A stretch of DNA of 64,000 nt. It comes from Phalacrocorax aristotelis (lineage: Eukaryota; Chordata; Aves; Suliformes; Phalacrocoracidae). The stretch is from the NCBI RefSeq assembly GCF_949628215.1, contig NC_134276.1:59681733-59745732 (forward strand), in the 5' to 3' direction. Under the pieces are notes generated by a model that was given only the letters and a program-made list of their open reading frames with translations, was not told the origin of the DNA and searched no databases. This document shows positions 13,101 through 28,100 of the stretch, one piece after another. The stretch's first letter is position 1. Each line of letters starts with the position of its first letter. The position numbers and the translations under genes are program-made.

Positions 13101-16100
13101 AAAGAATCGTGGGTTCTTTCAAGCTATCCTGAATGAAAGCATAGCTCAAGATATTTTTATTCTTAAAAAAATCTGGCAAAAGGCTACCTGCCTGATGTCC
13201 AGTTTAAAAAATAAAAGAAACCACGTAAAATAATTCGTTAAAGAGCAAGAAAGTCTGCGAGGCATATGAGAGCCTCAAGTGGTTGGAACATTTTGCTTGA
13301 ACATCTGCTTGTCGATGCATGATTCTGGTGTTATTAATCTTCTTTGTAGGTAAGCAGGTGATTCACCCCAACCAAATTGCTGTTGTCCAGGAACAGTTCT
13401 CTCCGAGCCCTGAAAAAATAAAGTGGGCGCAAGAACTGATTTCTGCTTTTGAAGAACATCAGCGATTAGGCAAGGTAAATATTTTGTTAATATGCCATAG
13501 TGGAAACCAAATTGGAATAATATTTAAGATTTAGAAAGATTGGTGACGGCTCTTTGCATTTATCTTACGAAGTGTGCTGTAACTGAGAGTAGTGCTCATG
13601 AAATCTGCATCTGGATAGACTATAGAGTGTATATTTATTATAAATGTGTCACTTCCCAATATATTTACAAATCGAGCGGCTATCTTTTTCTTCCCCTCTC
13701 CCATTTTAACTTTAATTATTTGATTACACAGCCTTTTGAGTACCTGCATGTATCTGCAGCAGCGGTCAATTAAAACGGCTTCTCCATTATGCCGCAGAGT
13801 CACGGTGCTACTGTCATAGGAAAATATTTGCAATCAAAAGGCAGGTAGCCTGGCAGACGCCTCAGACTGCTTGTGCAGACATCATTTGTGGAAAGAAATA
13901 AACAGATTAGGAAGTCTTGGTTTTCTAAAAAATCCCTGTGTTGGTAAACCTGTTTCACTTTTGGGGGTTTGATCCTGCAAACATCCCCAGTAGTGAGTGA
14001 ATTTACTTTTGAGCAGAGCTGCTTGCAGATTGTGGTTCTTAATCATTAAAAATGGGAATGTTTTATGTGCATTTGTACCGATTGCTGGACCTGAAATTTG
14101 GATAGAGGAGAAAGCAAATTAACACTAGAATATGATTGTTCCTAATTTAGTGCATCATTGAGTCTCACGTTTCCTGCTCTGTGGGTTTCTGCTATGTAAA
14201 TATTGCGGTGGTGATGCACAATCTGTCTCCACTTTGTGCCAGTAATACTTAAATTAGGGGTCGCCTGAAGGAAGATTTTATGCTAGTTGCGGCATTGTCA
14301 GTTAATTATCTTAAAGGTTATTTGCTATAATCCAGTTTGCCTCTTTTTGAAAGAAAAAAAAAGTTGCAGCTAAATATGTTTATCTTAGTTGCAGCCAAAC
14401 TCGGGCTAGTTAAAAAGCAAAGTCCCGATGTCAGAACGGGGAGTGCAGATGAGCGGGAACGGTTTGCGTGTGCTTGTGTGGCATTCAAGTGGGAGACAAA
14501 TCTCTTCGGCAGTGAAGTTCATATATAAGAGTGTGCATAGGGTCTCACTTTCTCTGGTGCCGTATAAAGGTTTTCTGTATGTTTCTTTGCTTTCTGGTGG
14601 GTAGAAACAGATTGGTGTGTGTACCTTCCCCGTTCCCCTGCATTTCTGATACTGCAGATGTTGTGCATTAGAAGTGCTAAAAAGGTCAAAGCAGAAATGA
14701 TGCTTTCATCTCAGGGTAGAAGTGTGACAAGGTATCTGCTATTGCTCTGCCCTTCTCTTTGCCAGGCTATCGCATCCCTTCTGCTTATCGGGGTGCTTCC
14801 GATATGTCCACAACTACGATATTTGGGTACTGTCCTGAGCAGTTGTTTCAGGGTCACTATTAGGATGTTGTATGTCTGTACCTCTTTGTTCTGTTCCCTC
14901 GGTTTTGAAATTTAGCTGTCTTCATGCAGATGATTTAGAAATAGAAAATGTGTGACTGGTTTTGCCCATTATTCAGATTTACAGAGCTTGGCTCTCTTTA
15001 AAAGGGCATCGTTATAAACATACTGCTGGTGCAAATGTGTAGGCAGGTAGATGGAGAAAGAAAAAAGTCAGATGACATACTCAGCCAAATATTGTTTATG
15101 TTTATCATGTGTATAATACTATTCATTCAGCTGAATTTAGTGTCAGAAACTCATCTAAGGAATACCCCTGTCATATGAACAATCGACGAAGAGACTGGAC
15201 TAAATTTAACTCTAGCCCCAGTGTCACACAATCATGAAGTCAAACATGCTTAATATTGAAGAATTCTGTATTAGGCAAGCATTAGTCTTTGGATTTGTTT
15301 TGAAGCTGTTATTTTGCTGACATAATGCTGGTTTCTTGCTTATATCAGCCATTCAGGGGGGTTTGTTTGGGTTTGGGGATTTTTTTTTAATAAATGCTTT
15401 TAAAATAGGTTATAAGCTTCTATAATCAGCTTCAGGAACAGATTTGCTGAGGGTTTGGGGTTTGGGCTATTTTTTTAACCAACCAGGCTGCATGCTTCAT
15501 ATATTGTTGCACATAGCCGCCTATCAATAAAAAAGGACTGGCAGGTTAATATGTGAACTTCTGGGTCTTGTGTCACTGCCGTATTGCCAGGCTTCATAAC
15601 AAAATTGGAAAAATAGTTTTCCATGTAGTGCTGCAAACTTCTTAATTGAATTTGCAATTTGGTATTATAAATATGTCAGTAAGAAGAGCTTGGACCGTCT
15701 GATTACTTAATTTTTTCTCCAAAGCAAACATATCTCACTGAGGGAGCCTCTTGCTCCGCGTCCTAGCGACATGCTAAAATGTAAGTAATAACTCTTCCCC
15801 TACCACCTCCTGACAAATACTCCACACAGCGGTTTTAGTAATCCTCGTGTCCTAATGAAACACCTCTTCTGTTTTCCTTTTCCTTTTATTATATTAAAGT
15901 GTTCATGTCAGTAAGACTGAAAATATAGCTGTGGTTAATATGGTTGAGACTTGCATGGTTTTGCCATGTTATTAATCAAAGTTGAAAGCCTGGAAGAAAT
16001 AAATGTGAGGGATTTGTGCGGCTGTTTGTGTGGTAGATAAGTTACTGGCCTGCGGTCTCTGGGATCATGGTTTGTTATTAATTGGGTTTAAAGTTTGATG

Positions 16101-19100
16101 CCCTTAGTCAACAACATTTTGTATTAAAATACAGTAATAAGCTTTTATAATCTATTCCAGTTTGAGAGCTACAATTGCTGTCATAATCTTTCTTTGAGAG
16201 AAGGCTGAACCAGGCTACTTCGTCCTGGAGGCTGAAATGCTTTGACATAGTAGCTCCCAAACGTGAGTACTGAGGTCAGGAAAAATTAGGATCTCGGGTG
16301 AGCACTGCAGAATTGGAGATGTTGTGGCAGTGTCCAAACAGAAGGAAATTAGAGACCTAACCAGCTAGCCAAAAGTATTTGGTCTTACCTTACAGAGATA
16401 GTCCAGGTTGAGGGCTTGTTTTGGTTTGGCTTCTAGTTTGTTTTGGTTGTGGGGTGTGGGTTTTTTAAAACATTTCTAATCTGACTGAAAAATAGCATAG
16501 CTAGGAAAAAAGAAAGTAGCATTGTATTTTGGACAATTAGAAGAGAAATGTCGAAAAAGTACATTTTGTGTTTTATACAACTATTATTAAGTAGTCTCTT
16601 TTGTCTGGAACTTTAAGATCTAAAAATGAAAAGCTTAAAAAGATAAGTATTATTTCCCTATCATGTCAATATTTTTCCAGTAGAATTGCATTCCTAGGGG
16701 ATATGATTTTCAAAATTTAAAAACTCATCATAAAGAAAGCAGGCGTAGCTGTTGGGAAAGTTTAAATAAAAGCTAAATGTCAGAGTATGTTCAAAAATTA
16801 AAAAGAAGCATAATAAACATTGTGCTGGTAGTCTAAAGGACAGTTTCTGTTCTAAATTTCTGAAGTATTTGTACCGCATTAAACAGGGAAGTGATCTTAT
16901 AAATCCAGATTAACCGAGTCCAAGGGGATAGAGTTAGTGGGAGAAGTTACTAGCTTATTTCAAGAAAAAGCTCTGACTTCTCTCAATGAAGGTACAATAA
17001 TTTTTGCTGTGTAAGTAACTCCTGCATTTATATTGCCGATACACATCAATACAGACATATAATCTGTATACAGAAATATAATCTCTTCTATATGTAGTTA
17101 GTGTCTATATATGTCAAGAAAGTAAGAAATTGAAAATGCATTTTTGAGCCATTTGACTTGTAAATACAGCAGGCATGGTATCATTATCATGATGGTGTAT
17201 TCCCGAGTCATCTAGTTTTTAAATAAAATTCAGAGAGAAAAAAAAAGCAGACGAGCAAAGTAAGAGGTTGCTTACACATTTATCTCACGTACTAATTTAT
17301 AAATGCTTTCAAAGCACCCGCACATTAGACCAAGGAATAGCAAAATGCTGCCGCCGAAGTCACCTGTCAGGTAAGGATTATTTAAAGTTAAAGTAATTAA
17401 TTCACAAACCCACGCTGTAATATGGGTTGAATATTTTAGATCCCACAGAGCAAAACAGAAAGAATATCTGTACATGCCACATACAAATGTACAGACTGTT
17501 TCTAAGAAGACCTTTAGCATATGTTTCTTGCATTATATTCTGTGCTGTTGTATATCATGTTCCTGGCAGCTGAGGAATAATATACATGAACTCCAGCGAT
17601 TTGACAAACTATACAGTTTCTTTTACGGACCTTTCCAGAATTATGAAAAATCTTAGGAACGCATTTATTTACACAGCATCTACCCAACAAAGGAATGGAA
17701 ATTTCCAGCAGTGGCTCCCTTATAATGCTCTTTGTTTAGCAAAAGCTACCCCAAGCCACTGTATCTTGGAGACGATGCACCCTCGTGCTTGGGCCAGATC
17801 CAGCTCGCACCACCACCCGGGGAGGTCTCTCCCCGCTGCCCTCCCTCTCCCAGCAGTGCCGCAGCCACCCAGAGGGCTCTCCATGTACGGCCACAGCCAC
17901 AAGGGATCTGTCCCATCCCGATCCAGTCCATGGGTGCAGGACTGTGCCCTGGGAGTAGCAGGTTCCTCCAGGCTATCTCCTGGGAGGGATGCGCTGGAGC
18001 ATCCCTCTGGCACAGGTCTGCGTGGGAGCCCATCAACCTGCAGAGACTATATCGCACTATACAGGGCTTTGTGCAGAGCTGGGGGTGAGGAAGCACTCCA
18101 GCTCCCCGCTCCCCTTGCCCAGGAGAGACTGAAGGCAGTGCTTTGAGGTGCCACCAAGCTGGATCCCATCCCAGGGCAACGCTGGCAGCACGAGGTACCT
18201 CTGTGCACACTGGGCTGCAGACTCATCAGCCCTCGCTCCCAGGATGCAGGGCATTTGCTGTCGTATATGTTAATTAGGCAATGTATATTCCTCACGCTGC
18301 AGAGTGGGGGAATCAAGGATTTGTGATAAATTGCCACCTTTTGTGAGCTTCAGCCTTGAGAAGTATAGGCTCAGGTGCATCTCTATGCAACGATGGAGAG
18401 CGCTGGAGGGATTTAAGCATGGGCCACTGTTACGTTGTTTATGTTTTTAAGAAGTGGCCAAGTGAAATTTTAATGTGAAAACTGATCAATACATAGAGAC
18501 AGGGAGAGCTCATATTAGTACTTAAAGTTTCTCTATACAATTTTATTATTTGAAAGAGATTTTAGAAATGTGTTTTGTGTCACAGCTGAAGGCTTTTCTC
18601 TTAGAAAGATCCATCTGGGGGCAAATTTCAAACCTTTACAATAGAGCAGAAGGGGCTGTATTAGCTAATTGCTTGTGCTATACCGGTTCCTACACTGGCG
18701 CAATCAGTCCTGAGGGAGTTATGCCAGGTGGGGAGAGAAGGAGACAGATTTTACTATGCGGGGCTGCAAAAGCTCCTAAGCAGGGCAGAAACTCATACAA
18801 AACATTTTCTTGCCAACTCCCCTCCCCACCCCCTCCACTCCCCAGCAGGCATTCAGTGGCTCTTAATCTGTTTTCCTCCACTCATTAAAGACCTGTGTCC
18901 AAAACATTGGGGGAGAAGGACTCGGATGGCACTTTGACATTTCCCGCAGGGAGAAGTTTCTCCGCGAGCCGGGAGCAGAAGGACGGGTGCTGTGCCCCGC
19001 CGTAGCCTTTCTACCCAGAGGTAGCTCCTGAAGGAGGCAGCTGCTGTCCCGGGGAGCGCAGATGCTGCAGAGGGCATGGAACGGTACCCCTCTGGGTTCC

Positions 19101-22100
19101 TCCTCAGCAAAGCGTGACCCCTCTGTCCTTGTCACCTCAAGGAGGTGCGTGCAGGGTCTTGGTGAGACAGGGTGAGTGCCCTTGCTTTCGGAAGGGCTGT
19201 GTCGTGCCAGCACGCTCCCAATGCAGGCAATGCTTTTTTGTGGGCATGGAGCGGGGAGACACCCAACGCTGCAGACACCTGCCCGCTGTCGTGCCAAAAC
19301 CTGCTCTGCACCAAGCAACCCACCAAGGCAACTACCCACCTCCCAAATCCCTCTTTAAGAAGCATTAACAAGCACTCACAAGCCTCGTTTCAATTTCCAA
19401 AGCAGGATCTAACCAGAGATGTAATGTTCTGACCAGATGGCTCTTTTTAAGGCTTACTGAGGGAATTCAGAAGCCTGTACAGCCAAAATATTGTTTCAGT
19501 TAATTTAAGTAGCAGCGGTCTTGCTGCTTCTTCACTCCTCTCTGTGCTAGCTGGCATTTTCAGGGACCTGGAGAAGCTCTCTAAAAAAGCTCTGTCAGCT
19601 GAAACAGAGAATGGCAGTAACAAAAAAAAAGGGCTGTCCAATCCTATTCAGAAAATGAATCTGAAATTAGAAAAAATATAGACTACTAAAAATAACAGTG
19701 ATTCCATTCCTGTTGACACAACAAGCTACACTGTTTTTACTTTTCTTGCCTGCATTGTGTTTTATACCTACCTTCCCCTTCAGTACCAAATGCCTTTTGT
19801 GTGTCCTGTGGTCATTTTCTTCCAGATGAAATTTTCTAGTCTCTATTTAACAAATTGCTTCGATGACTATAAACCTCAAGTTGATTCTAAATTACTTAAT
19901 TAAGGGCATCTGAGGATACTGAAGTGTTAGTATTAGTTACTTTTCATTTTTCCATATAATAACCGTGATGCTCACTAGGGGAAAAAAATGCATGGCTGGA
20001 TAGAATGTTTGTCCAGGAAGCTGCTTTTGTGCTATATAATAAAGATTTGTTTGGCAGCAGCAAGTGTGCTCTCTAGGATTCTTCCGCTCCTGATACATTG
20101 TAAGGCGGAGGATGGAAACCAGTGGAGAATACTCCCGATTTCTAGAACTTTCTAGTGTTTCTTTAATTTTATTCTTCCCTACTCTAGAGGAGCATGCAGG
20201 AAAGCAACAACCACAATGAAAAGGAAATGAAAAAAAATGTAGAGACAGCAATAAAAACCCTTATATATGCCTTTAATTCAGGGATCTTAAACAGGCTGTT
20301 TGCTTAGTAAGAGGTAGAGACTTTGGTGGCTTGAAGGAGTTTCTGGAGCTGGACCAAGCAGGATCCCCTGGCTCATGCCAGCCTAAGTGGCTGTCCCCAG
20401 TGGTTCAGGCAGCATGGGGGGGCTGTAAGAGGGAAAACCAGCCTGTCTGGCTAACACAGCAGGCCAAGACGCTTATCCATGGGCTAGGAACAATAATGTC
20501 AGTCGGAGGAGACGTAAAGGACATTGTAGGTCCCTGTTCGTCATCTTTCCTGCCCCACTGTGGGCTTGAGGGATCCCAAAGTCTTTCCTACTTGTTGAGC
20601 TTTAGAAAGGGCTTTTTCTGTCAGAGTTTTTGTACTGCTGCTAGGGAGTTATTTGAGGTAAAAATTACTCTCTCTTTCGTGTTGCTTTTGCTCTTTCTTT
20701 CTCGACCTTTTGTGCCCTTCCTTCTACTCCTAGAGGTAGAAGCCTATGTCATACAAACAGGTCTGCTCCTGGCATTACAAACTGATTTGTCCTCTGAACT
20801 GACTAACTGCTTCTGCTCTGGTGGAAGTTTGCACTGGTGAAAAGAAACAAAAGGAAACAAAAGGTAGTGGTATTTAATGTTTTCTTCGTATCAACAAAAT
20901 GGCTACAGAAACTTGCCGGTGTTGATACTTTGCAGAATTCCCTCCCCATCCATCTCTTCCTTCAACAGATCACAGAGACCCGTTGAGCATCTCCTCTTGC
21001 CAAAAAGACATTTTTGACAAGCCTTTTCAAGGATCATTTATTTTCCCCAAAGATTTTGTGTATAAGTGTCTTTGCTCCCATGACATTGCTCCAGAAGAGG
21101 GACAAATGTCAAAGATCTCGAAGGAAAGAATACAGAAATACATAACCCAAAAAGCTGTTTGTATCGCTTGCTGTGCGTGGAGTCTTCAGTTTGTCATATG
21201 TGACTACACTAGTTATGTGGGCCTACTGCAAAGATACTAAAAGAAGGCCAAGAGTTTTGTGTCAACTTCCTCTGGAGGCAGGACAGGCCTGAGCAAAGAG
21301 AAGTGCAAGACATTATCTTGTTATAGCCTGAAAACCGTGCTCAGTTGACCCAGATACCGTTGAACATCACCTAGCAGCTCACTAACCTTTGGAAGTTCAT
21401 CACTAAAAGGTGGAATCGTGACCCAGCTCTTTTGATGGCTCTTTGGCTACATCTTGCAGAAGAAAAAATTAATTAAACCTGCATTCAGCACTATCACAGC
21501 TGTTAGCTTATTTGCTACTCTTGGCTTCCTCAAAAATATGGTTTCAACCTTCTGTTTCAAGGGAAAGTCATTCCTTCGTAGTTAGCATAATCACTCCTCC
21601 CCCAGGCACAGAACCAACTCCATTTGCTGTGACCAGGACACTCTTTTGTTCAATACCTGTAAGCAAATCCAAGCATTCCTTTCAAGCCCCAAAGCAAAGA
21701 TTTCCAAATTTCCTCTGCAGGGGGTTTGCTTAAAGAATGTCTGTTTTCATTTAATCCCAGAGGAATTATCCTCCTGAATGCCATGCTTTTTAGGGGGATC
21801 CTTTGCCATCCACCTGCTTCTTTTCCTCCTCAGAAAAGCAACTCTGCCCTTCTTCTAGAGCACAAAACTCTTATTTCCTTGTAGCAGTTTAACATTGTGC
21901 AGGATTAGAGATAATGTTCTCAGACCCAAGCAGATTTTAGTGGGTTTATTCCATGTATTTTTGTGGTCTCCAGAAAGTCATAACTAGACCTTAGGAATTT
22001 AGAAGTGGACTAGCCACTGAATTACCATGGAAAGAATTAATGTTTCTCAGGTAACTGTGGATCAAAGACTTTCTGCATCTGTGGACTTGAGGATGCTTGT

Positions 22101-25100
22101 CTATACATGTTCTCCATTTCCCCCTGTGGGAGGTACATAAGGTTTGCATTGGCTAGCTGGCATCACCTGTTCTGCTCGTTTCCATTTATTCTGGCATCTG
22201 CCTACGAATGCTGATACAGGTCACAGGGGTTGGAATGGGACTTACATAATTACTTATTTAGACAACTCTGGCCCACATAACCAGAGTGGTGTGGGAGCTC
22301 TGGTTGATTCGCAACATCTCCTAATGATGAAGGGGGTGGAGGAGAGAAGGGTGGCTGGCTTACTGGTCTCCCTATGCCTATTTCCCCTAGGTCCTAGATG
22401 CACGTCCTCTCAGAAGGCAGCCAAGTAGGGCAAGGAGGTAACCCGACTGCCACACACTCATTGAAGGGATTTGGTCTGCAAAGGAAAGTATTGATAGCTA
22501 ATCCATTAAGAAAAGTATCTGAGGAAAAGGAAATCTTCCTCAGCATGGCAGTACTTCCAACCCTGTGACAGCAGAGTGCCATCAAAGGCCCTCCCCTCAC
22601 TTATGAGTTTGCTTGTCTTCTGAGCAACAGTCACCTAACTAGTGCCAAAGATATTTTTGACAATTCCATAAGGATTAGATATATCTTAGACCTATATTTA
22701 TTTCAGAATTCAGCAGCAGGTGCTTTCTTGTCCCTATTGCAGTTTCACGGAACACGACCTTGGCTTGCTTTTCCTTTTCTTCCACTGGCCTGCATACCCA
22801 GAGTCCACCCCATGACAAAGCCCTACCTACTCACCAAGATCCCGTAGCACCTCCAACCCTGCCACCTAAATCGCCTGACTAGATCCCCGAAGTAAACTGC
22901 TTTTGGAAAAGTCGGCTGTCTCTACATAGTGGCCAAGGGCAGACCATAGATTGATAGACGCACCAAATGAATATAGCACTGTTGGCTCTATTCTTTCATG
23001 TGATGCAAGATAATTGACTTTTTTTCTACTATAGACAAGCCACAGGCTTAATATAGTCTTTATAAATATCTTTAAGAAAGGCCTGGCCACTGTCACATGG
23101 GAGTTCCAGTTGTTAGCTACATGTATGATGATATCTGGTAGAACAGGGCATCAAATCAAAGGCTTATTAGCAAAGGTTTACCAATAGTCAAGGTAATTAA
23201 TAACAACAGCAGTAGTTCCCAAAACCGAGTGCAGAGTTCTCACAACCAGTGCTCACGTTTGGAGTCCCATCTGCAATCGCTCAGGAAGCCAGTAGACTTG
23301 TTGGAACTTATAGGACTCATTTGGTACTTTGAAATTTATACGCTTGCTGTGCATTATGAAAGCCGATCCTCATGTTCAGTACTGATGCAGGTTATTAATA
23401 GTTTCCAGTGGTCTAAGAATCGAGTGTCCGCAGTAACCCTCTTATTGAGTTTATTGCAGTCACCAGGATGGACGTGGATAGAGGCACAGATAACCACAGC
23501 TAGAGGAAATGCTGAGGAAAAAGCTACAAGCATTCCCAGCTGCAGGAGTACCTCTAATTCTTCCATCTTGTCAACCAAACGGGACTAGCTCGCCTGAACA
23601 CTGTCCCACACGTCCCAGAACAATTATTACTTTACTTTAATTAACACATGTACTTTAATCCAAGCCACAGCTCAGAGAGAAGTGTGTCACATAACTACGA
23701 GGTGCCCTAAGTGTTCTGTATCATAATAGTTTTAGCCACCTTGTTTCTTTTGTTAACCCAGTGGTACATGAGGAAACAAAAGAAGGTGGGAGTAAAACCC
23801 CACGTAACATTGCATATTATATAAAAAGGTTTCAAAAGGTAAATAATCAGAAGGTCAGATGAAGAAGTATGAAACGACACTTTCCCTGATCTCCTGGAAA
23901 AACGTGAAAGGTACGTCACTTGTGATCCTGTCCATCCCCTGTTGTAGTGAAAGTCAACACAATTCTACCATCTATGATAAATGCTACCAAGAGTTGGCTG
24001 TATTCTTTCTTCCCCTTTCCTAGTTCCCCCAGAACATATGGATCCCCTGCCGATACAGAAATCACGGACTCTGAGTCCCCTCCATTTACCTTCTAGAAAG
24101 GTAAAATGCTTCGTGACATAAAAAAATATATACTCTGTTTATGAGATGTTCATATAGATTTATCAAGTTCTTAACTACTTCCACAAGTTTCCCAGAGCAA
24201 ATGTTCCTAGATGCTGCTACATATAGACACAGACAAAAAGAGGAGGTCCTCATGTTCCAGGAACCACTGCATTAACATGTTCATCTTCTGGCCATGGCAA
24301 ATAACAGACCAGTGCTGAAACTCTTTCTGCTGCTTGATACATGTAATTTCTTAAAGGTAAAGGAAATCTTTAAGGATGACATACAGATATGACAAGAGCC
24401 ATGTCCAAGATCCATGGCAGCATATGGCCAGAGTTTTCTAAGTTGTCAAAGAAGGGCCCTCAATCATATGTTGAACTTTGTTAGACCTGAGTTGGGTTTG
24501 GTAGTGGTTACATTTATCCGAAAGGAGGTTCATAAGGTTAAGCTTTGCCAAACTGATATCTTACAAAGTTTGGTTGTGAATCATTTCGATCCCTCCACAG
24601 TCACCTGGAAACTTATTGCATTAGACATTCCTAACACATAACTTGATTTTCCCCCTTTTTTTCGTAAGCCTATATCTTCAGCTCCTGACCTGTGAAAATG
24701 ACTGTTCTTTTTCAGCTCTGCCTTATAACTTCCCTTGTCTGTGGACTGGATCTTTGTATCACCTGGGGCTGACCATGCTCAAGTCTCTTTTTTCCAAGAC
24801 TATCATTTTTTGCTGTTTCCTTCGGGGGAAAAAAAAAAACCAGCAGCTTTCTATAATTTTAATTCCCTTCCAGCTGTTTTCTGTATTTGCCAAAAGCCCT
24901 CTCCACTCCATTCTCAAAGCACTTTAGGACATATTAAAATTCAAAGTAGGGTTGTTAAGGCCTTACTCAGCATGGCCTGCATATTGCATAAATAGCTGTT
25001 ATGTTTTTAAGGATGTTACTACTGTTTTAACAGAGCATTAAATGCCATTGTGAATTTATTGCATTCAAATACTGTGTGGTTCCTGGGGGATGCAGCAAAT

Positions 25101-28100
25101 TGCACAGTAGTGGCCCTGCATCATTCAGCCTGGAGAAGGTGGCCTGATACAAGAGATGGAGATGGGGAAATGACAACTTGGTGGGCTCTGTGGGCAGCTC
25201 CAATGACCAGGCAGAGAAGAGGAGCAAGATGGACCTGCTGCCTTCTTGTTGCTCTGCTCTCACAGAGCTATCCAGAAGAAAACACCCTTGAGTCTTTCCT
25301 CGCTCACCAGTCAACTGGGAAGGACTCTTAGCTAGTCTGCATGGTGATCCAAATGGGAAACGTTGCCTGTTCACCTTTCTTCCTTGCTTTCTCCCTGATA
25401 GTCTGCCCTGACGGAGTCATACAGCGATCAGGCTGAGGGAAGCCAAAGGCTGTGCAAATACAAACCCCTCTGCTGAGCTGCGCTGCCTTCGCAGCTGTAG
25501 AGCAAAAGCGCTCTTACAGCTCTCATGCCCTACAGGCTGGTGAGTGCCAAAGTCACCCTATTTCCCACAGGGCTTTGCCCTTAGCACACTCACTGTGTTG
25601 CTGCGTGAAGGACGGCCCTGGATAAGAACAGCAGAATATGTGCTGCGTTGCTGAAAACAGGGGCAATGTCTTTGGCCCACAGAGCCACCCGCTCCTCAGG
25701 AGGGCTGCACTTCCCGCCAGAGGGACGGTGGGTGCCTCAGTTGTCCTCCGTTCTCCCACTTCTCATCCCACCCAAGTTACTTGCACCCATGCATCGTCAC
25801 CCGAAGGCTGCACCCACGGGCTGCGGGCTCTGCCTCTCAGCTGCTCCTTCTCCCATCTCCTCCTCAGCCTTTACCTGGAGGGCCTGTCCCTTCCCAGGGC
25901 AAGTCTAACGTCTGTCTCACCTGAGCTCCATTCGCAGCTCTCTGAAAAGGCTCCCACTGAATGATGTATACGGCCACGTGGCGTGCGAGAACCACAGCCA
26001 CCAAACGCAATGGATGCAAACCCCAGCCTCGCACCACGCACCCGCCATCGCTCCCATTCACGCTGCAAGCTTTCATAAGAACAGACCCTTGGTCCCACAG
26101 CTGAACTACTGGAAGTCTAAGTACAAGCTGGAAGCCTGAGATTATTGAGAAAATTAGCCAGAAAGAAAATTTAGATCTATGACTAAATTAATCCCCAGAT
26201 TAACGCTATCAAAGCAAATGGTGTTTATAGAAAGTCTTGTTTTCTTTATATTCATGCAAGAGAAAATCAAAAGAATGCTGAAGGCAAATTTCATCTAGCA
26301 GAATTGGAAAAGAGAGCATGGGGACAAAGCTATAATTACTGGTATTTCCTATCTGTTGAAACCTGTGGGTGGAAAGAGAGGCAGTGAATAGAGTATATTC
26401 AATGGCATTAAAATCGGTTTCTTTTTCTGGACTTTAGCTCAACGCTGCAAATTAGCAGGGAGAAAATAAGCCTCAGAGTGAACAGGCAGAGAAGCCAACT
26501 TCTTCGTGTTACTCTTTGCTGTCAGGAAAAAAAAAGAAAGGCATTTTTTTCCTTCAAGAATTCAAATTCCTAGCAACCCAAACTACAGCTGCACGCTGAC
26601 AAGAAGAGAACATACGGCAGATCTCAAGTGGTTCAGTGTTCATGTGTCCACACACAATTATCCTGGTTTCCTTTCTAAACATGTTATTTTAATGATGAGG
26701 GGAGAGGCATGCTGTTTAATTAACTCCTGCTTTCGAAAAAAAAAGACATTCTGACCCAGATTCATCATGCTCCAACTTAGGCACCTGCAGAAGTACCTCA
26801 TTTCAGAGCATCCTGTGTGCAGTTAGTGGAAGGGATAAGACCCTCACGGTCATGATTCGGACCACCAGAGATCAGAATTGCCATTGCTAGGCACCCATCT
26901 CTTTCTGCAAACTATTGCAGGTACTTTGGATAACTGTGCTCTGAAGTCAGCCATTTCACAGAACTAGGAAGGATTATTCCTGACCTTAACATATCTCTAC
27001 TTATCACTGTCATCCCACATGCAAATTTCTCTTTTAATCAATAGCTATTATTTGACTGAATCCCTATAGAAAAATAGGCACAATTAAAACACGTTTTTCT
27101 TACAGTGAAAAAAATGTATCTTGCAGTTTGAGATCACTGCATAGACCTGAATTATTCCAAAGAAGTCCTATCTCATAAAATGTTTACTTAGTTCCCAATT
27201 TATTTTCACAACAGTTAATAAATTGAATCGTTTGAGGCTGCGTTTCTGTAGAGGTTTAAAACTATAAGTGAAAATGGCTGAGATGTAGCTAAGATAAAAG
27301 GTGGTGTATTATTATTATTAATAATAATAATAGCAAAAATAATAATCATGTTGCTGTTGCTGTTGGGGTGATGTAGGGTTGATCAGTTGCTCTGTAAACA
27401 AGAAATTCAATTTGAAGCATCTACCAGTGAGTATCTGTCAGTCCCATTATTCTCCAAACCCACCTAAAATACTGCAAGCTATAGTAGGAAATCCTACTTA
27501 GAATAAAATAATAGTTTTAACTATTAGGTTTTTAATGGCTTTAATACAGCCTGTTCTTACACGCAACAATATTGTTTTGTATTAGATTACTGTTTAGGGT
27601 GGATTTTTGTCTTAACTATTCTAGAATTTGGTTTAGTATTTAATTAATATTGCTTCAGCCAAGCTAGATTTGCCGCTGGAGCTAAACATTTCATAAACAT
27701 TTTTGTAAATGGGTTGTATTTTCACTTTACTTATTAGAGTCCTCTATTTAAAGATTATCAAGCCTTAAATGAAAACCAGAAAATAATAAACAGCTTGCTC
27801 TCCTCTGCACCTCTCTCCCTATGCATGCACAGCCACACACACCGCTATCGTTCTTACCCTGTTCTTGGTGAGCCTCGCTCGCTGTCAAATCTAAGACCAG
27901 CCTGTGATCCCGCATCGATTGCAGCAGGACATTAAAAGGGGGTGCGGTGCTTCACAGAGATGCCCTATGCAACACTGGGGCCAGGGAAGGGGAATTGCAT
28001 CTTTGTATTTGTTTTTTTCAATAATGTCTTGAAGTACTGTCAGAATTACAAATAAGATTTTTTTTTTTGTCTGCTGAACTTTGGCAGTCTTGATGAACAG

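Larger units (their letters stand above)
8286..13349 (+). other. CLYBL: CLYBL intron with inverted repeat and CpG-dense patch
   Basis: A 5.1-kb intron without coding sequence. It contains the inverted repeat at about 9990-10165 and a short GC/CpG-dense patch at about 12100-12320, both described separately. The remainder is plain AT-rich DNA. Confidence 0.8.

Noticed and set aside
17586..18146. 186-codon + strand frame inside the CLYBL intron
   Set aside because: Four overlapping frames on both strands, no known family, GC-rich intron segment.
22228..22262. ggttggaatgggacttac, resembling an antisense CR1 3' end
   Set aside because: Lacks the tcacagaa terminal repeats and the agatcat..tccaacccc block. 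The match is too short to call.
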